A DNA stretch of 64,000 nucleotides, taken from NCBI GenBank assembly GCA_025526915.1, contig JAHLKH010000021.1, positions 124,001 to 188,000 on the forward strand. The letters run 5' to 3'. The position numbers and the translations under genes were made by a program. Below the pieces are notes generated by a model. The model was not told the origin of the DNA and did not search any database. It worked only from the letters and a program-made list of their open reading frames with translations. Numbering within the stretch: the first letter of the stretch is position 1; the number at the start of each line of letters is the position of its first letter. Below are positions 11,701-21,976 of this stretch, piece by piece. The DNA comes from Entophlyctis helioformis. Lineage: Eukaryota; Chytridiomycota; Chytridiomycetes; Chytridiales; Chytriomycetaceae.

Positions 11701-13425
11701 GTGGCAGCGTGTGCTGCAGAGCAGGTGCGCCAGCTCAGTCGTTGGCGGGTATGCATGAGTATGTGTGCGTGTGGGATGGACACTGACGCATATGGCGCGA
11801 TGTGTGTGTGGTGGTGCTCAGGGTCCTTGCTGTCGTTGCCCGCTGGCTGCAAGTGTCTGCACAGGACCTGGTCGGCAGCCCTGCTCTCATGGTCGCGCTC
11901 AATGACTTTCTGAGCCATGCTGCCGAGCAAGGGTTTGGCCATGATGTGCACCGCATCCGGCGTATTGCTCGTGCACGCACGCTGGCGCTCCCTCGCGGCA
12001 ATGTCGACAGTGACCAGGCATCGCAATCGTCGTCACAGTCACAGTCGCAGTCGCAATCACAGTCGCAATCGCAGTCCCTACTTGCCTTCCTGGACATCGA
12101 GGCGACGTCAAAGGCGTGCATGGCGCACATGTTTGCCCAGTGGCAGGGCCCGTGTCTGCTCGCGCCGCGCAACTCGACTGCCCTGCTGGATGTCGGGGCA
12201 AGCGACTTGGCACGATACCTTGTCTACACGAGCCGGGCCGCTTTCATGGCCATCTCCAACCGCGACTACATTGACAAGATGCGCGACGGAGCCGCGGATG
12301 GCACCGCCGATGGCACCGTGTCCGTCATCGACCGGCTAGCTGCACGGCTAGACGCGATACGCTGCTGGGTGGCCCTCGAGGTGTGCTCCATCACCAAGAA
12401 CAAGACGCGGCGGCGTGTGATGGAGCTGTTTATCCAGGTCGCCCTCGCCTGCCACGCCAACGGTGACTACAACTCGACGCTGTTTGTCACGTCCGGGCTC
12501 CTGTCGCCAGCCGTGCAGCGACACAAGCGTGCGTGGGAGCTTGTGTCGCTCGAGTCGATGGCGGCCATGGGCCAGCTGGAAGCGCTCATTGACCCGTCGT
12601 CAAACATGGCAGCGTACCGCCGCGATTTCGTCAAGGCCGGGCAGACGGGCGTGCAGCGCGTGCCGTTCCTCCCGATCCTCATGAAGGACCTCACGTTTGC
12701 GTGCGACGGCAATCCCGACACGATCGAGCAGCCCGACGTGGGCCGTGCTTGCACGCATCGAACGGCGGCGGCGGCAGTGGCTGACACGGCGCCGCTGGTG
12801 CATTTTGACAAGTTTGCCATGATCCATGGCGTGCTTGACACGTATGCTGGATCGCCAACGCGTCGCGGGCTGGCGCTGTCGCCGAGCAGTCTCTCCCAAG
12901 CGTGGTCGCTTGACTCGGCCTCGCTGCCGGGATCGTTGTCTGGCAGTCATCCGGCCACGCCGCTCGGCTCAATGGCGTCGGCATCAAGCGGCACGACGGC
13001 CAACTCGTGCGCCGTCTCGGACGACCAGACGTCGTTGACGGATGCCGAGAGCATGAGCGCGGCCACGCTCGTTTGCCCGCAGCTGCCACCCGATGATATC
13101 GCGCCGGTGCTCCGTCAGCTGGCGTCGCACCTGTCTGCTGCCGTGCTTGCCAACGGTCTGGTTGATCCCGACAAGCGCCGTGCGTCTAGCTGGCACTATG
13201 CGCTCGCTCGGATTCCGTCTGTCGATGGGCGTCGCGGGTCGCTGCTCCGCAAGAATACTGCGATGCTGAAGGCGACGGGCGGGCGGTGGCAGTGGCGGTC
13301 CTAGTGCTGGCAGCAGCGAGCGGATCGCAGTGGTGGTCGAGAGCCGGCTCGCGCTTGTACATATTGCCGGCAAGCTTGGCGATGCGATGGATCTTGCCTA
13401 CGACATGGGCCAAGAATCGCTGTGA
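8717..13425 (+). CDS. Ras guanine-nucleotide exchange factor (CDC25-domain)
   Basis: Activates a Ras-family GTPase by GDP/GTP exchange. Likely exons are 8717-9997, 10299-11164, 11254-11724 and 11822 to the end. The first 800 residues are low-complexity Ser/Ala/His with scattered helices. Exon 3 and early exon 4 correspond to the RasGEF N-terminal module (FLMLASEHVRDDAFVDAFL). The catalytic domain follows: WVALEVCSITKNKTRRRVM, LFIQVALACHANGDYNSTLF, GLLSPAVQRHKRAWELV and VPFLPILMKDLTFACDGNP, then HFDKFAMIHGVL. A Gln/Ser run (12027-12080) precedes the domain. The frame stops at 13302-13304, but shifting one base at about 13270-13280 continues smoothly to SSERIAVVVESRLALVHIAGKL and a TGA at 13423, so the true end is probably 13425. 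The 9998-10298 intron is inferred from a GTGCGT donor and a CAG acceptor that restore frame. Confidence 0.82.
11197..11230. repeat. CTGA tetranucleotide repeat in a RasGEF intron
   Basis: About eight CTGA/GACT units in the 89-base intron 11165-11253. A shorter copy of the same unit occurs in a kinase intron near 26946-26964. Confidence 0.75.
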
Positions 13426-13480
13426 ATGAACACTTGGTTTTTGCTTTGCTTTGCTTTGCTTTGTTTGTCCTTGTCTTTGA

Positions 13481-14930
13481 ATGGCGGATCCTGATGTTGA
13501 CTCATCTTCGGGTTGGCATGACGGCACGGCAGCTATAGCAACGACGAGCGGCGATCACGGTGCACACGCTGCCGAGCATGCCACGAGCAGTGCGCTGCGG
13601 CAGTCGACCGTGTCGCACGCCACGCCGACCTCGGCGCCGACATCTGCCCTCACCACGCCACGCACATCGATCACCGTCTCGTCAGCCACAGCGCTCGCCA
13701 TCCCGTCCACCTCCCTCGTGCGCGATCTCCATCGCCGGTCCGTCGAGCGTGTGTGGGATGGCACACAACCCCCCGCCACGCCTCCTGCCTATGTCGCTGC
13801 GAGCACGGCCACAACGCTGTCGGCGACGGCAGTGTCGGGCATGCGGTCACGGTCCGCGTCCCTCGGATCTATCCCTGCGCTGGTCGCCGCGTCTGGTGCG
13901 TCGGCACACGCTGACCCGTCGCCTCCCGTTACGCCGCAACCCGCACTCAACCAGCAACCGACGGCCGATACACAGCCGGCTGCCCCACAAGCCGCAGATG
14001 TTGAGAATGTCCACACGCATGCGTCTGTGCACCGGCACCACCCGTATCAGCCGCATCAGCCGATGGTCGCCATGCACGGTCAGATGAAACCCCCGCGCGT
14101 GCGTGGGCTGCTGCCGCATGTCCCAAGGCTCACGGTCGAGCCGGTCGTCACGCCTGCCCTCGGCTTCCCTGCCTCTGCGCTCCTGTCAGGCGTCCCGCAC
14201 ACACCCCTCACCGCCCCACACAACGCGCCACACAACGCCTCACACAACGCGCCGCACAACGCCCCGCACAACGCCCCGCACAACCGACGGACCCGCCTCC
14301 ACAGCTCCCATGAAAGTTGTCGCAACGACATCCTACCATGCACTGCTCCCCGACGAAACCAGCGTGCGCGTCGGCGACACGCTTGTCATTTCGCGGCTGT
14401 TCAAGGACGGCTGGGCTTACGGCCGCAACGTGTCGACTTCCACAACCGGCATACTACCCGTCTCGGTATACGAGCCTGTTGCGACAACGGCCGGTCGGTC
14501 GAACCTGGCTGCAGCCACCACACCAGCATCAGTGTCGGCAAGCATCACCAGCATCACAAGCAGCACCAGCAGCACGGGACAAAGTCATGCATCGACACCG
14601 CGGTCCGGCGCGTCGTATCTCGCCCCACCGCGGCTGTTTGTCGCGCGCTCGTCGATTGCTGTCACGCCGTCCGCCATGCTCGGTGTGCCTGCCCTTTCCT
14701 CGGCCCCGCCAGACGCCGACACTGTCCCCAGCGGCGACGTTGGTGTTGGCCACAACCCTGCTGCTCGCATCGGCGTCGAACGCAAAGTCGATCGCCACGC
14801 GCGGCCGGCACTCACCATCAAGGGGTACCGCCCGCTGCGGCTGAGCACCGCACAAAAGGCCGCCGTATTCGCCGCGTCGCTTGTCAGCGTCGTTGTCGTT
14901 GTCGGCATCGGTCTGTCGATCGGCGGTTAA
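13481..14930 (+). CDS. SH3-domain protein with C-terminal membrane anchor
   Basis: The first 200 residues (ATG at 13481) are Ser/Thr/Ala/Pro-rich and probably disordered. The C-terminal half carries one SH3 domain: KVVATTSYHALLPDETSVRVGDTLVI, then LFKDGWAYGRNVSTSTTGILPVSVYEP, with the ALYDY, W and P..Y equivalents present. A serine-rich linker and a tail anchor (AAVFAASLVSVVVVVGIGLSIGG) end the protein. The N-terminal and SH3 parts lie in different frames. The switch falls between 14100 and 14305, either through an intron (for example donor at 14103, CAG at 14302-14304) or a small indel beside the 12-base repeat. A role at cell membranes in polarity or signalling is plausible from architecture (Fus1-like proteins combine SH3 and membrane segments), but no orthology is claimed. 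Confidence 0.7.
14216..14284 (+). repeat. 12-bp tandem repeat (CACAACGCCCCG-type)
   Basis: About six imperfect copies of CACAACGCSCCR. In the upstream frame they read as His-Asn-Ala-Pro units; in the frame of the SH3 domain they read differently. The gene's reading-frame switch occurs at or around this repeat. Confidence 0.75.
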
Positions 14931-14936
14931 AATAAA
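14931..14936 (+). terminator. AATAAA polyadenylation signal
   Basis: AATAAA immediately follows the TAA stop (14928-14930) of the SH3 gene. It fits a canonical poly(A) signal with a very short 3' UTR. Confidence 0.55.
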
Positions 14937-15059
14937 GTGAATGCCGTCATGTCCAAATTTGGTGTTTCACATTGGGCTGCTGTTCCACCGCGGACGTGAT
15001 GCGGTTGTCTGGACAATCACACCCTCGTGCATCCTCGCAGGAGACAGGAGGACAGCGGC

Positions 15060-16747
15060 ATGGCGAGAGCGGACCATAGAGTGGCGAGACTGGTGCTGCT
15101 GCACTGGGCGGCGACGAGACTGGTGGCCAGCCCGTTCTGCAGCAGCGTGTTCTGGATGCTCCTGCGTGCACATGCCGGGGCATGCAGCCCGATGGCGACT
15201 GGCTTGCTTGCGTTCTGTTTCGAGTTTGGGCTGGCTGGCCAGCCGCTCGATTACGCCATTGCCGAGAGGTACGCTGGCTGCCGATGGTGGCGGCGACTGT
15301 GATCATGATGCTGCTGGTGTCGATCGTTAATGCTAACGCTTGGTGGCAGGTTGTATGCCGATGCTGCGGACAGAGGCTGCGGGCTGTCCATGACGCGGCT
15401 GGCGTTTCTCAAGACCCATGGCCGTCCTGGCGTCGTCATTGACCACGCTTCCGCCAAACGCTGGCGCCGGCTGCTGAACAGCCGCAGCTACACGTCTTCG
15501 CCCGTGCAATGGCTCCGCCACGCATCTGAAAACGGGCTTGGCCCTGCACAGCTGTGCTTGTCGCTGTGCTTCTATAATGGGCTGGGCATCGATCCGAGCG
15601 ACGTGGACGCATTCAAGTGGTGCCGGCTCGCTGTCGTGGCACAACACAGACGCTCGAGCCCCACCAGCACCACGACTCCTCCAGCGACTCTGACACAGAG
15701 GTTGCAGATCACCACCAGCCGCAGACGCGGCAGCCGTTCTACATGGCCGTGGCGCAGACCACGCTCGGCAACTATTACATGGACGGCACAGGGTGCACCG
15801 CAGACCCAGCAGCAGCGCTCTCGCTCTACATTGCTGCCTCGCGGCTCCGCGACCCGGCGGCCATCTACAACATTGGCACGCTGTACGAGCGCGGCAACCA
15901 CCTCGCAGCCAACATGGACGAAGCCATATCGTGGTACGTCCGCGCGTCCCTCCACGGCTCCGTGAATGCGTTCAACACGCTCGGCGTGCTCAGCGAAGGC
16001 GGCATCGCGTCCCCGCGACACGCGCTGAGATACTACCAGACAGCCGCTGACCAGGGGCACCCGCATGCGCAGTACAACCTCGCCCGGTGTCTCCACGAGG
16101 GCCATGGCATGCAGCGCCGCGACGACGAGCAGGCTGTCTACTGGTACGCCCGCGCATCGGCCCAGGACCACACGCTCGCGACCTTTCATCTGGCCGTGTG
16201 CACCGAGCTGGGGCTGGGACTGCCCGCCCCCTGCTTGCACCGCGCTGAGCTGCTGTACGAGGCTGCGGCCCTCGACGGCCATGCCCTTGCTGCCCGTCGC
16301 CTCGTGCCCCTCGTCGCCCGCCGGCTGGCTGATGCGGCCGTCATCCTTACCGCCACCCCGCGCCACCGCGGTCGTCTCGGACTCTTGCCCATCGAGCTGC
16401 GTCTGCTGATCCTCCAGTACGTTGATCCCGCCGGCGTCCTCACACGCTCTCACCGCCGCCTCATTTACGATGCTGCGTTTGACCGTGCGTCTTGGTCTGC
16501 CGTCGCCACCGTCCGCCACCCGACATCACAGACATCGCGGTCGGATGACGAGGCGGGCAGCCACCCGCTGGACATGTCGTCTCCAAGCGCCGCGCAGCAG
16601 CCTTTGTCATGGAGCGGCTCGACCACGAATGGGCCGTGGCGCGATCATGGTGCGGCTGCAAGCCCGGCCACTGCGACCGCATTGCGCATGTCGTGCATGC
16701 CCTCGAGCGGCTCGACGCGGCTGGCTGTTGAGCTGCTGAGCTGTTGA
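15060..16747 (+). CDS. Sel1-like repeat protein
   Basis: Scaffold-type protein of Sel1/TPR-like helical repeats. Exon 1 is 15060-15268; an 81-base intron (donor GTACGC, branch-like GCTAAC, acceptor CAG) leads to 15350. Repeats are visible as LYADAADRGCGLSMTRLAFL, PAQLCLSLCFYNGLGID, LGNYYMDGTGCTADPAAAL, IYNIGTLYERGNHLAANMDEAI, AFNTLGVLSEGG, AQYNLARCLHEGHGM and ATFHLAVCTELGLG, each about 36 residues apart. A segment IELRLLILQYVDPAGVLT then gives an F-box-like or hydrophobic helix, and the tail is Ser-rich. The frame changes near 15640-15655 (FKWCRLAVV in one frame, a His/Asp/Ser-rich insert and the next repeat in another), so one base seems lost there. Function cannot be assigned; Sel1 proteins often serve as adaptors in chitin synthase activation or ER quality control. 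Confidence 0.8.
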
Positions 16748-16808
16748 ACTGCTGGAGTGCTAACAATACATAGAGTGCGTTCGGAGGACTGCTCATACAT
16801 TCATGCGT

Positions 16809-17095
16809 TTATTGTGCGTGTGGCGACGAGGTGCCTTCGGCTCCCTTGCGGAGCTCTGTCAGCAGCAACTTGAGTTTGTCGCGCAGCTTGGTCACCAGGC
16901 TGTCTTCGTCGCTTTCGGGCGGCGGCAGCTGGTCCTGTGGGCATGCAGTGTGTGTCAGGCGTGTGTGGCTGTGAGCGTGTTCCTGTGCTGCAGATGGCCC
17001 TCGCCCTTGCGCTCTGGCCAGCAGCGACCGATGCACCAACCCACCAGCAGATACTCGGCCTCGTCAATCGACAGCACAATCGGACCACGGTTCAT
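16809..17095 (-). CDS. Small conserved-looking two-exon protein, 59 residues
   Basis: Exon 1 (17045-17095) encodes MNRGPIVLSIDEAEYLL; exon 2 (16809-16934) encodes DQLPPPESDEDSLVTKLRDKL and ends HAQ-stop. The intron 16935-17044 has a GTGGGT donor and CAG acceptor and joins the exons in phase 0. The product is acidic at first and then an amphipathic helix with Leu/Lys spacing. The junction LSIDEAEYLLDQLPPP reads as a continuous helix-turn, which supports the splice. The gene sits tail-to-tail with the Sel1 gene and just downstream of Rpt5 on the same strand. I do not recognise the family. Confidence 0.6.
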
Positions 17096-17186
17096 GGTTG
17101 GTACGGCAACCTTGCATTCATTCTCAGAAAGCCATAAAACGACGACGACGATGACGATGGCGACGATGGCGACAATGGCGAGCCCA

Positions 17187-19202
17187 TCAGGCGTAGTACT
17201 GGAGCGTCGTCTTCTTCTTGGCCTGCACCTCCTGGATGCCCTCCATAAAGTCCTCGTGGCGGATCTCGGTCGCTCCCCGCCGGAGCGCAATCATGCCGGC
17301 CTCGACACAGACGGCCTTGCACTGCGCGCCGTTAAAGTCGTCGCACGACCGCGCGAGCTCGTCAAAGTTGACCTCGGCCGACACGGTCATCTTGCGCGAG
17401 TGGATCTGCATGATGCGCGCGCGGGCCTCTTCGTTCGGATGCGGAAACTCAATCTTGCGGTCGAGGCGGCCCGAACGCAGCAGCGCCGGGTCGAGGATAT
17501 CAATGCGGTTGGTGGCCGCAATTACCTTGATGCTGTCGTCCGACGAGAAGCCGTCGAGCTGGTTGAGGAGCTCGAGCATCGTGCGCTGCACCTCGCGATC
17601 GCCAGACTTTTCCGAGTCGAAACGCTTGGTGCCGATGGCGTCAATCTCGTCAATGAAGATGATCGCGGGCGACTTCTCCTTGGCAAGCGCAAAGGCGTCG
17701 CGCACAAGCTTGGCGCCATCACCAATGAACATCTGCACGAGCTGCGGGCCGGCCAGCTTGAGGAAGCAGGCGTTGGTCTGCGCAGCACAAGCACGCGCCA
17801 GAAGCGTCTTGCCCGTACCGGGCGGGCCGTACATGAGACAACCTTGATGGCATGGCGGGGATTAGTGTCGAGCACGCGCAGCAACCCATATGCCGGCGCA
17901 TCATGGCAAGGGCATGGATCCAGAAACCGCACCTTTGGGGGGCTTGATGCCGAGGTTGGAGAAACGCTCGCGATGCGTCATGGGCAGCACAATCGCCTCC
18001 ACCATCTCCTCAATCTGCTTGTCCAGACCACCGACATCGTTGTAGTCCTCTGTGGGCTTCTCGTCCACCTCCATGGCCTTGACGCGCGAATCGTATCTAC
18101 AGGCGTTGCCCACAACACCAACGGCATGAGCCAATAGGGGACTGTGTGAGATTGCGTGGCCAGATGCGGCAGCACACGCCGCATGCAGTGGCAGAATGCA
18201 CGGCGACAGCTGCGTGCTTACTCGGCCGGGAGCGTGTCAAGGATCAGGTACGAGTCCTTGTGGACACCGACCAGGTCTCCGGGTTTGAGCTTCTCGGGCT
18301 CGACAAGACCGACCATGGGAAGGAAGATGTTCTGCGGACGCATTGCACGGACGGCAGCGTCAGCGCCACGTACGGGCTTGTTCGCAGCGATGCAGCCGTG
18401 CGACGACATGCGTATGGCATGCGTTTGGCATGGCATGCCACTCGGCAGGCTCACCTGTCTAGTGGTGGTCTTGATGATGGCACACTTGCCCTTGCGGTGG
18501 GCATCCAGATCGATGTTGCCGCCGTCCTCTTCGGGCTCGTCGGAGGGGTCCAGGTCCAGGATCTGGCGGTTCGGTTCAGCCAGGGCATGCAAGTCAGTTT
18601 GGTCAGACGGCCAGCGTCGCAGCGGGTTGGACGGGCTGCGCTGTCTGCTCTGTGCGTGCAGTGCGTGCAGTGTGCAGCATGGGCGTGCTTGTGCCGGAAG
18701 CGCACCGAGGCGGCCAGCCAGCCAGCCGACGAAGCCAGCCAGACCCTGGCCAGCGAGCAGCGCGAACAGACGCGACACGGCCGGCCAGCATCACGACGAC
18801 GACGACGGCGACGACGCAGGCAAGCAGGCAGGCAGGCGGTGCGGCCCAGCAGCGCAGCCTGTGTCGACGGCGAGCATGTATACACACCGGCACACACATA
18901 CAGGCATACAGGCATACACAGGCACACATGCACACACACACCTCGATGATATTGGACACCAGGTACGGCAGCTGCTTGTTGAGGGCAATCTTCTCGTCGT
19001 TCTCCTTGATGCGCTCGTTGACGGCCGCCTTCTCGTGGTGCAGGCGCAGCTGCTCAGACTTCATAATCTTGATGTCGTTCTCGAGCAGCTTGGTGCGGTT
19101 GGCGATTTCGTCCGTCGACGCCCGCAGGATGTCGTCGCCCAGGTCGGCCAAGTCGTCGCCTGCCGCTGCGTCCCAGATGGCCTTGTCTTCGAGCGTCGTC
19201 AT
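17187..19202 (-). CDS. RPT5: 26S proteasome regulatory ATPase Rpt5 (PSMC3)
   Basis: One of six AAA ATPases that unfold substrates and open the 20S gate. Five exons (18942-19202, 18455-18562, 18331... to 18222, 17933-18096, 17187-17842) give 432 residues, close to the 439 of human PSMC3. The N-terminal coiled coil ([20 protein letters not shown]) and OB domain ([20 protein letters not shown]) precede [19 protein letters not shown]. The ATPase shows Walker [14 protein letters not shown], Walker [12 protein letters not shown], sensor [14 protein letters not shown] and Arg finger [12 protein letters not shown]. The C-terminus is QYYA, the HbYX motif that docks into 20S alpha pockets. All introns are GT-AG with phases that keep the frame. 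The call of Rpt5 over other Rpts rests on the [10 protein letters not shown] linker and the YYA end. Confidence 0.97.
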
Positions 19203-19291
19203 GGTGGTTGTGGGCGGATGCGGAAACCCCGATTTGACGTTGAATGCTGCGGGTCGAGGGGTGGGCAATAGGGCGAGGGAATGCAGGCAAA

Positions 19292-20583
19292 CCACACAGT
19301 CTTCATTCGCTGCCAGAGAGACTAGTTGCGAGGCGGGATGGATCGCACGCCAACGCCAACCCACTTGTACTCGCCAGTCTCGCTGAGAGTGTACCCGCAC
19401 GACTGCATCACGCTGCGCGATGCATGATTGTCGTACTTGATGAACGCAATGCTCGGCACAATGTCCGCATCGCCAAACTCGTCTGCCAGGAACGATCTGG
19501 CCAGGTCGGTCAGGACCTCGACGGCGCGTGCTGCAAGCCCACGGCCGCGATGCGAGTCCTTGGTTGCGAGCAAGCCAAGGGAAAGCTCGTAGTGGCGCAG
19601 ACCCCATGACACGGGCTCGCCAAGCGTCGATGGCGACTGCGATGCAGTGACCGGATCGGTGCCTGCCGGATACGATCGGATCACGCAGTTGAGACGGCCA
19701 AACGGCGCGGTCTTTGTGATGTAGTCGAGGTAGGCTCGGTTGTATGGCACCGTCATGTGCGACATGATCTGCAGCAGAGTGCAGGTGTCAGACCATCCAT
19801 CGTGAGTGGGCCTCAAACAGACACGCAGACAGGCAGACAGGCAGACAGATGGACGCATCGATGCACTTACTGTCGGGATGTCGCTGTCCATGATCGTGTC
19901 CAGCACAAACGTCTCGCCCGTGTTGGCATCGACCCACGAGTCGCCCATCTTGAGATGGAAGCGTCGCTTGGGTTCGCCGTTGCTCTTGAGATCGAGTAAG
20001 CGTCGCCGATCCAATTGAACGTCACGGGCAGCGACTCGATGACGGGAATGAGAGCGACAGGAAGCCCAGGACCATAGGTGACGTGCTGCCCTCGGCCACG
20101 CTGGACAGATCGATGCGGCGACGAACGCCGTCCAGGATCACATGGAGGACGTCGCGGGTGTCGGCGCTGTCGGGCGAGCACAGCACAAGGTTGCACACGC
20201 CGCCTGGGTTGAGCTCTACGGGGTCGACAAGGCCCACTGACGCAACAGCAGCAATGCGGTCTGCGGCAATGCTGGCCACATCCACCTGCACTTCTGCTCC
20301 TGCACCTGCTCCTGCTCCTCCGTCATCGCTGCCAGTGGCAGTGTCAAGCGGCGGACAACGATACACCACAAACAGTGTGTCGCCGCTGGCTGCAGTCGAG
20401 GAGCCCGGAATGCAAGCACGGAGCAGATGTCCAATAAGCAGCGCCGCCTTGTGCGTGCCCGGTGTCTGCTTGAGCACACTAACAAGACGCAGCCGCTCGT
20501 CGCGGGTTGCTGCAGTCAGACACAGCAGCCGCAGCGTCTGTTGGTCACTTGACATGTCTGGTTGTGATTCCGCTCGTCAACTT
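19292..20583 (-). repeat. Inverted duplicate of 59778-61075 (GNAT gene unit)
   Basis: This about 1.29-kb block is nearly identical, in opposite orientation, to the block around the second GNAT gene. Similarity starts about 25 bases before the ATG (GTTGACGAGCGGAATCACAA) and ends about 30 bases after the stop (CTCTGGCAGCGAATGAAGAC). Coding region, intron and both short flanks are shared; sequence beyond is unrelated. Confidence 0.9.
19322..20555 (-). CDS. GNAT-family N-acetyltransferase, frame-broken copy
   Basis: The protein begins MSSDQQTLRLLCLTAATRDE at 20555 and ends SIPPRN at 19322. The C-terminal domain has the acetyl-CoA motif A (ATKDSHRGRGLAARAVEVL) and FVKYDNHAS-type motif B, recalling the FR47/glycine-N-acyltransferase-like branch of GNAT. 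Compared with the intact copy at 59806-61043, the frame is broken twice. After EGS (near 20080) four bases are missing, and at the GATCTCAAGAGC position (near 19990) one base is missing (GATCTACAAGAGC in the other copy). A GAGA insert in the acidic-Gly stretch keeps frame. One intron (about 19770-19872) matches the other copy. The breaks may be assembly errors or early decay. The gene is head-to-head with 7TM gene A, 158 bases away. Confidence 0.75.
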
Positions 20584-20713
20584 TCAGTCACAGAAAAGCT
20601 GGACAAAGAGATGCCTTCCTTGCCGCGTTGCCATTGGCTGAACAGATCCGAGGGACAAAGGTGTGTGACAAACCGAGCCGTATTGCTTCTCGTCGTTTCA
20701 GTACCCGGATAAC

Positions 20714-21721
20714 ATGCAGGTTGTTTGGCACGAACGCGTCGAGCTCACGGCCTCGAACGCAGTGCCTGATGGCGACAAGGATACCGCACCTTCGAATGCC
20801 GTCCCGCGCAGCGAGGTCTTTCAACTCGTCTCGCTCATCGCAGTGCTCGTATCGGCCCTGTGCGTCGTCTCTCTGGTGCTCTCGTCTCGCCACCTGTACG
20901 CCAACAAGTTCTTCCCCAAGATGCCGGTCTTCGCGTCTGCGAGCTGGTTTGTGTCGTGCCTGTGTCTGTGGTTCGCGGCGACATCGCATGACGTTACCAT
21001 CGTCTCCATATGGTCGTACCTGAGCTGGACAACCGACGTTTCCGCGCGAAGCCTGCTGCTGTGGTTCACATACATCCGCACAGCGACACTCTGGCCGGCG
21101 TTCTCTATAATCAAGTACACGGCGGTCGCCATCCAGCTCGTCCAAGCCGTGTCCTTTGCGTTTGTGTTGTATGTAACGTCACCGGATAAGCAAGGCCAAA
21201 GCAACTCAGAGTTCTACAAGCAAGTCGTCATGGTCTATTCTCTGACCGACATGCTCCCTGTGCTTCTCGATGTGGCGCTCATTGACCGGCTGTGGACTCT
21301 GAAGCTCAGGCTCGTCGCGCACCGTGCCAGCAACCCCTTCAGCCGCATCAAGCTCATGTTCTTCCATTTCGCTGTCATCTGCATCGTGCTTGTCATGGGC
21401 ATTTCGGCCACGATGGCCACACTGACCATTCTGGGAAACGACCCGTACTATTGCTTCGCGAGCATCCTCTTCACGTTTAGGATCCTGCTCACAGACGTGT
21501 TCTCCAACCTCATCCGCGACTCGCTCATTGAGAAGCACTCGACCGACTTGATCCAGGCGTCTCGCGAGGCAACGTCTCGTCCTACACCGCCGCCACCACC
21601 TGCCACGTCTCCGATGCACGATGACAACAAGGCTGCTGCCGACGGCGGGATCCCTCGCCAGTCTGTGATGACGGTCGTGAGCATCGATGCTCCGCCGCCC
21701 ACGTTGATTGAGTCTGAATGA
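20714..21721 (+). CDS. Seven-transmembrane protein, family member A
   Basis: Single-exon, 335-residue membrane protein. Seven hydrophobic segments can be placed: about residues 34-60, 72-92, 105-128, 138-158, 174-194, 216-244 and 252-272. Signatures shared with the paralogs at 61-64 kb are LSSRHLYANKFFPKMP after segment 1, LWFTYIRTATLWP in segment 3, RIKLMFF before segment 6, GNDP in the loop after it, and FRILLTDVFSNLIRDSLIE at the end of segment 7. The cytosolic-looking tail ends with TVVSIDAPPPTLIESE. The topology is GPCR-like, but none of the standard fungal receptor signatures is recognised. The gene starts 158 bases from the divergent GNAT copy 1. Confidence 0.85.
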   Translation: MQVVWHERVELTASNAVPDGDKDTAPSNAVPRSEVFQLVSLIAVLVSALCVVSLVLSSRHLYANKFFPKMPVFASASWFVSCLCLWFAATSHDVTIVSIWSYLSWTTDVSARSLLLWFTYIRTATLWPAFSIIKYTAVAIQLVQAVSFAFVLYVTSPDKQGQSNSEFYKQVVMVYSLTDMLPVLLDVALIDRLWTLKLRLVAHRASNPFSRIKLMFFHFAVICIVLVMGISATMATLTILGNDPYYCFASILFTFRILLTDVFSNLIRDSLIEKHSTDLIQASREATSRPTPPPPPATSPMHDDNKAAADGGIPRQSVMTVVSIDAPPPTLIESE

Positions 21722-21976
21722 ATGGCGGCATGGCTAGTCCAATGAAGACCTGCAGATGCAATCCCACCACTACTGCTGCGAGTTGTCTGCGATACCTGCA
21801 CTAGTCAGTCCGTGTGAGATGTCTGCGATGCCTGCCATGCCTGCCATGTCCGTGACGATGCATCCAAGCACGATCGTGGATCTGCCAGCAAGAAACTCCG
21901 CGCCGACAGACAAGAAGCTTGTCCGCCAAGTCGGCAACGCTCCGCTCGACCATCACAACCCGCTCCGCTCGGCTCG

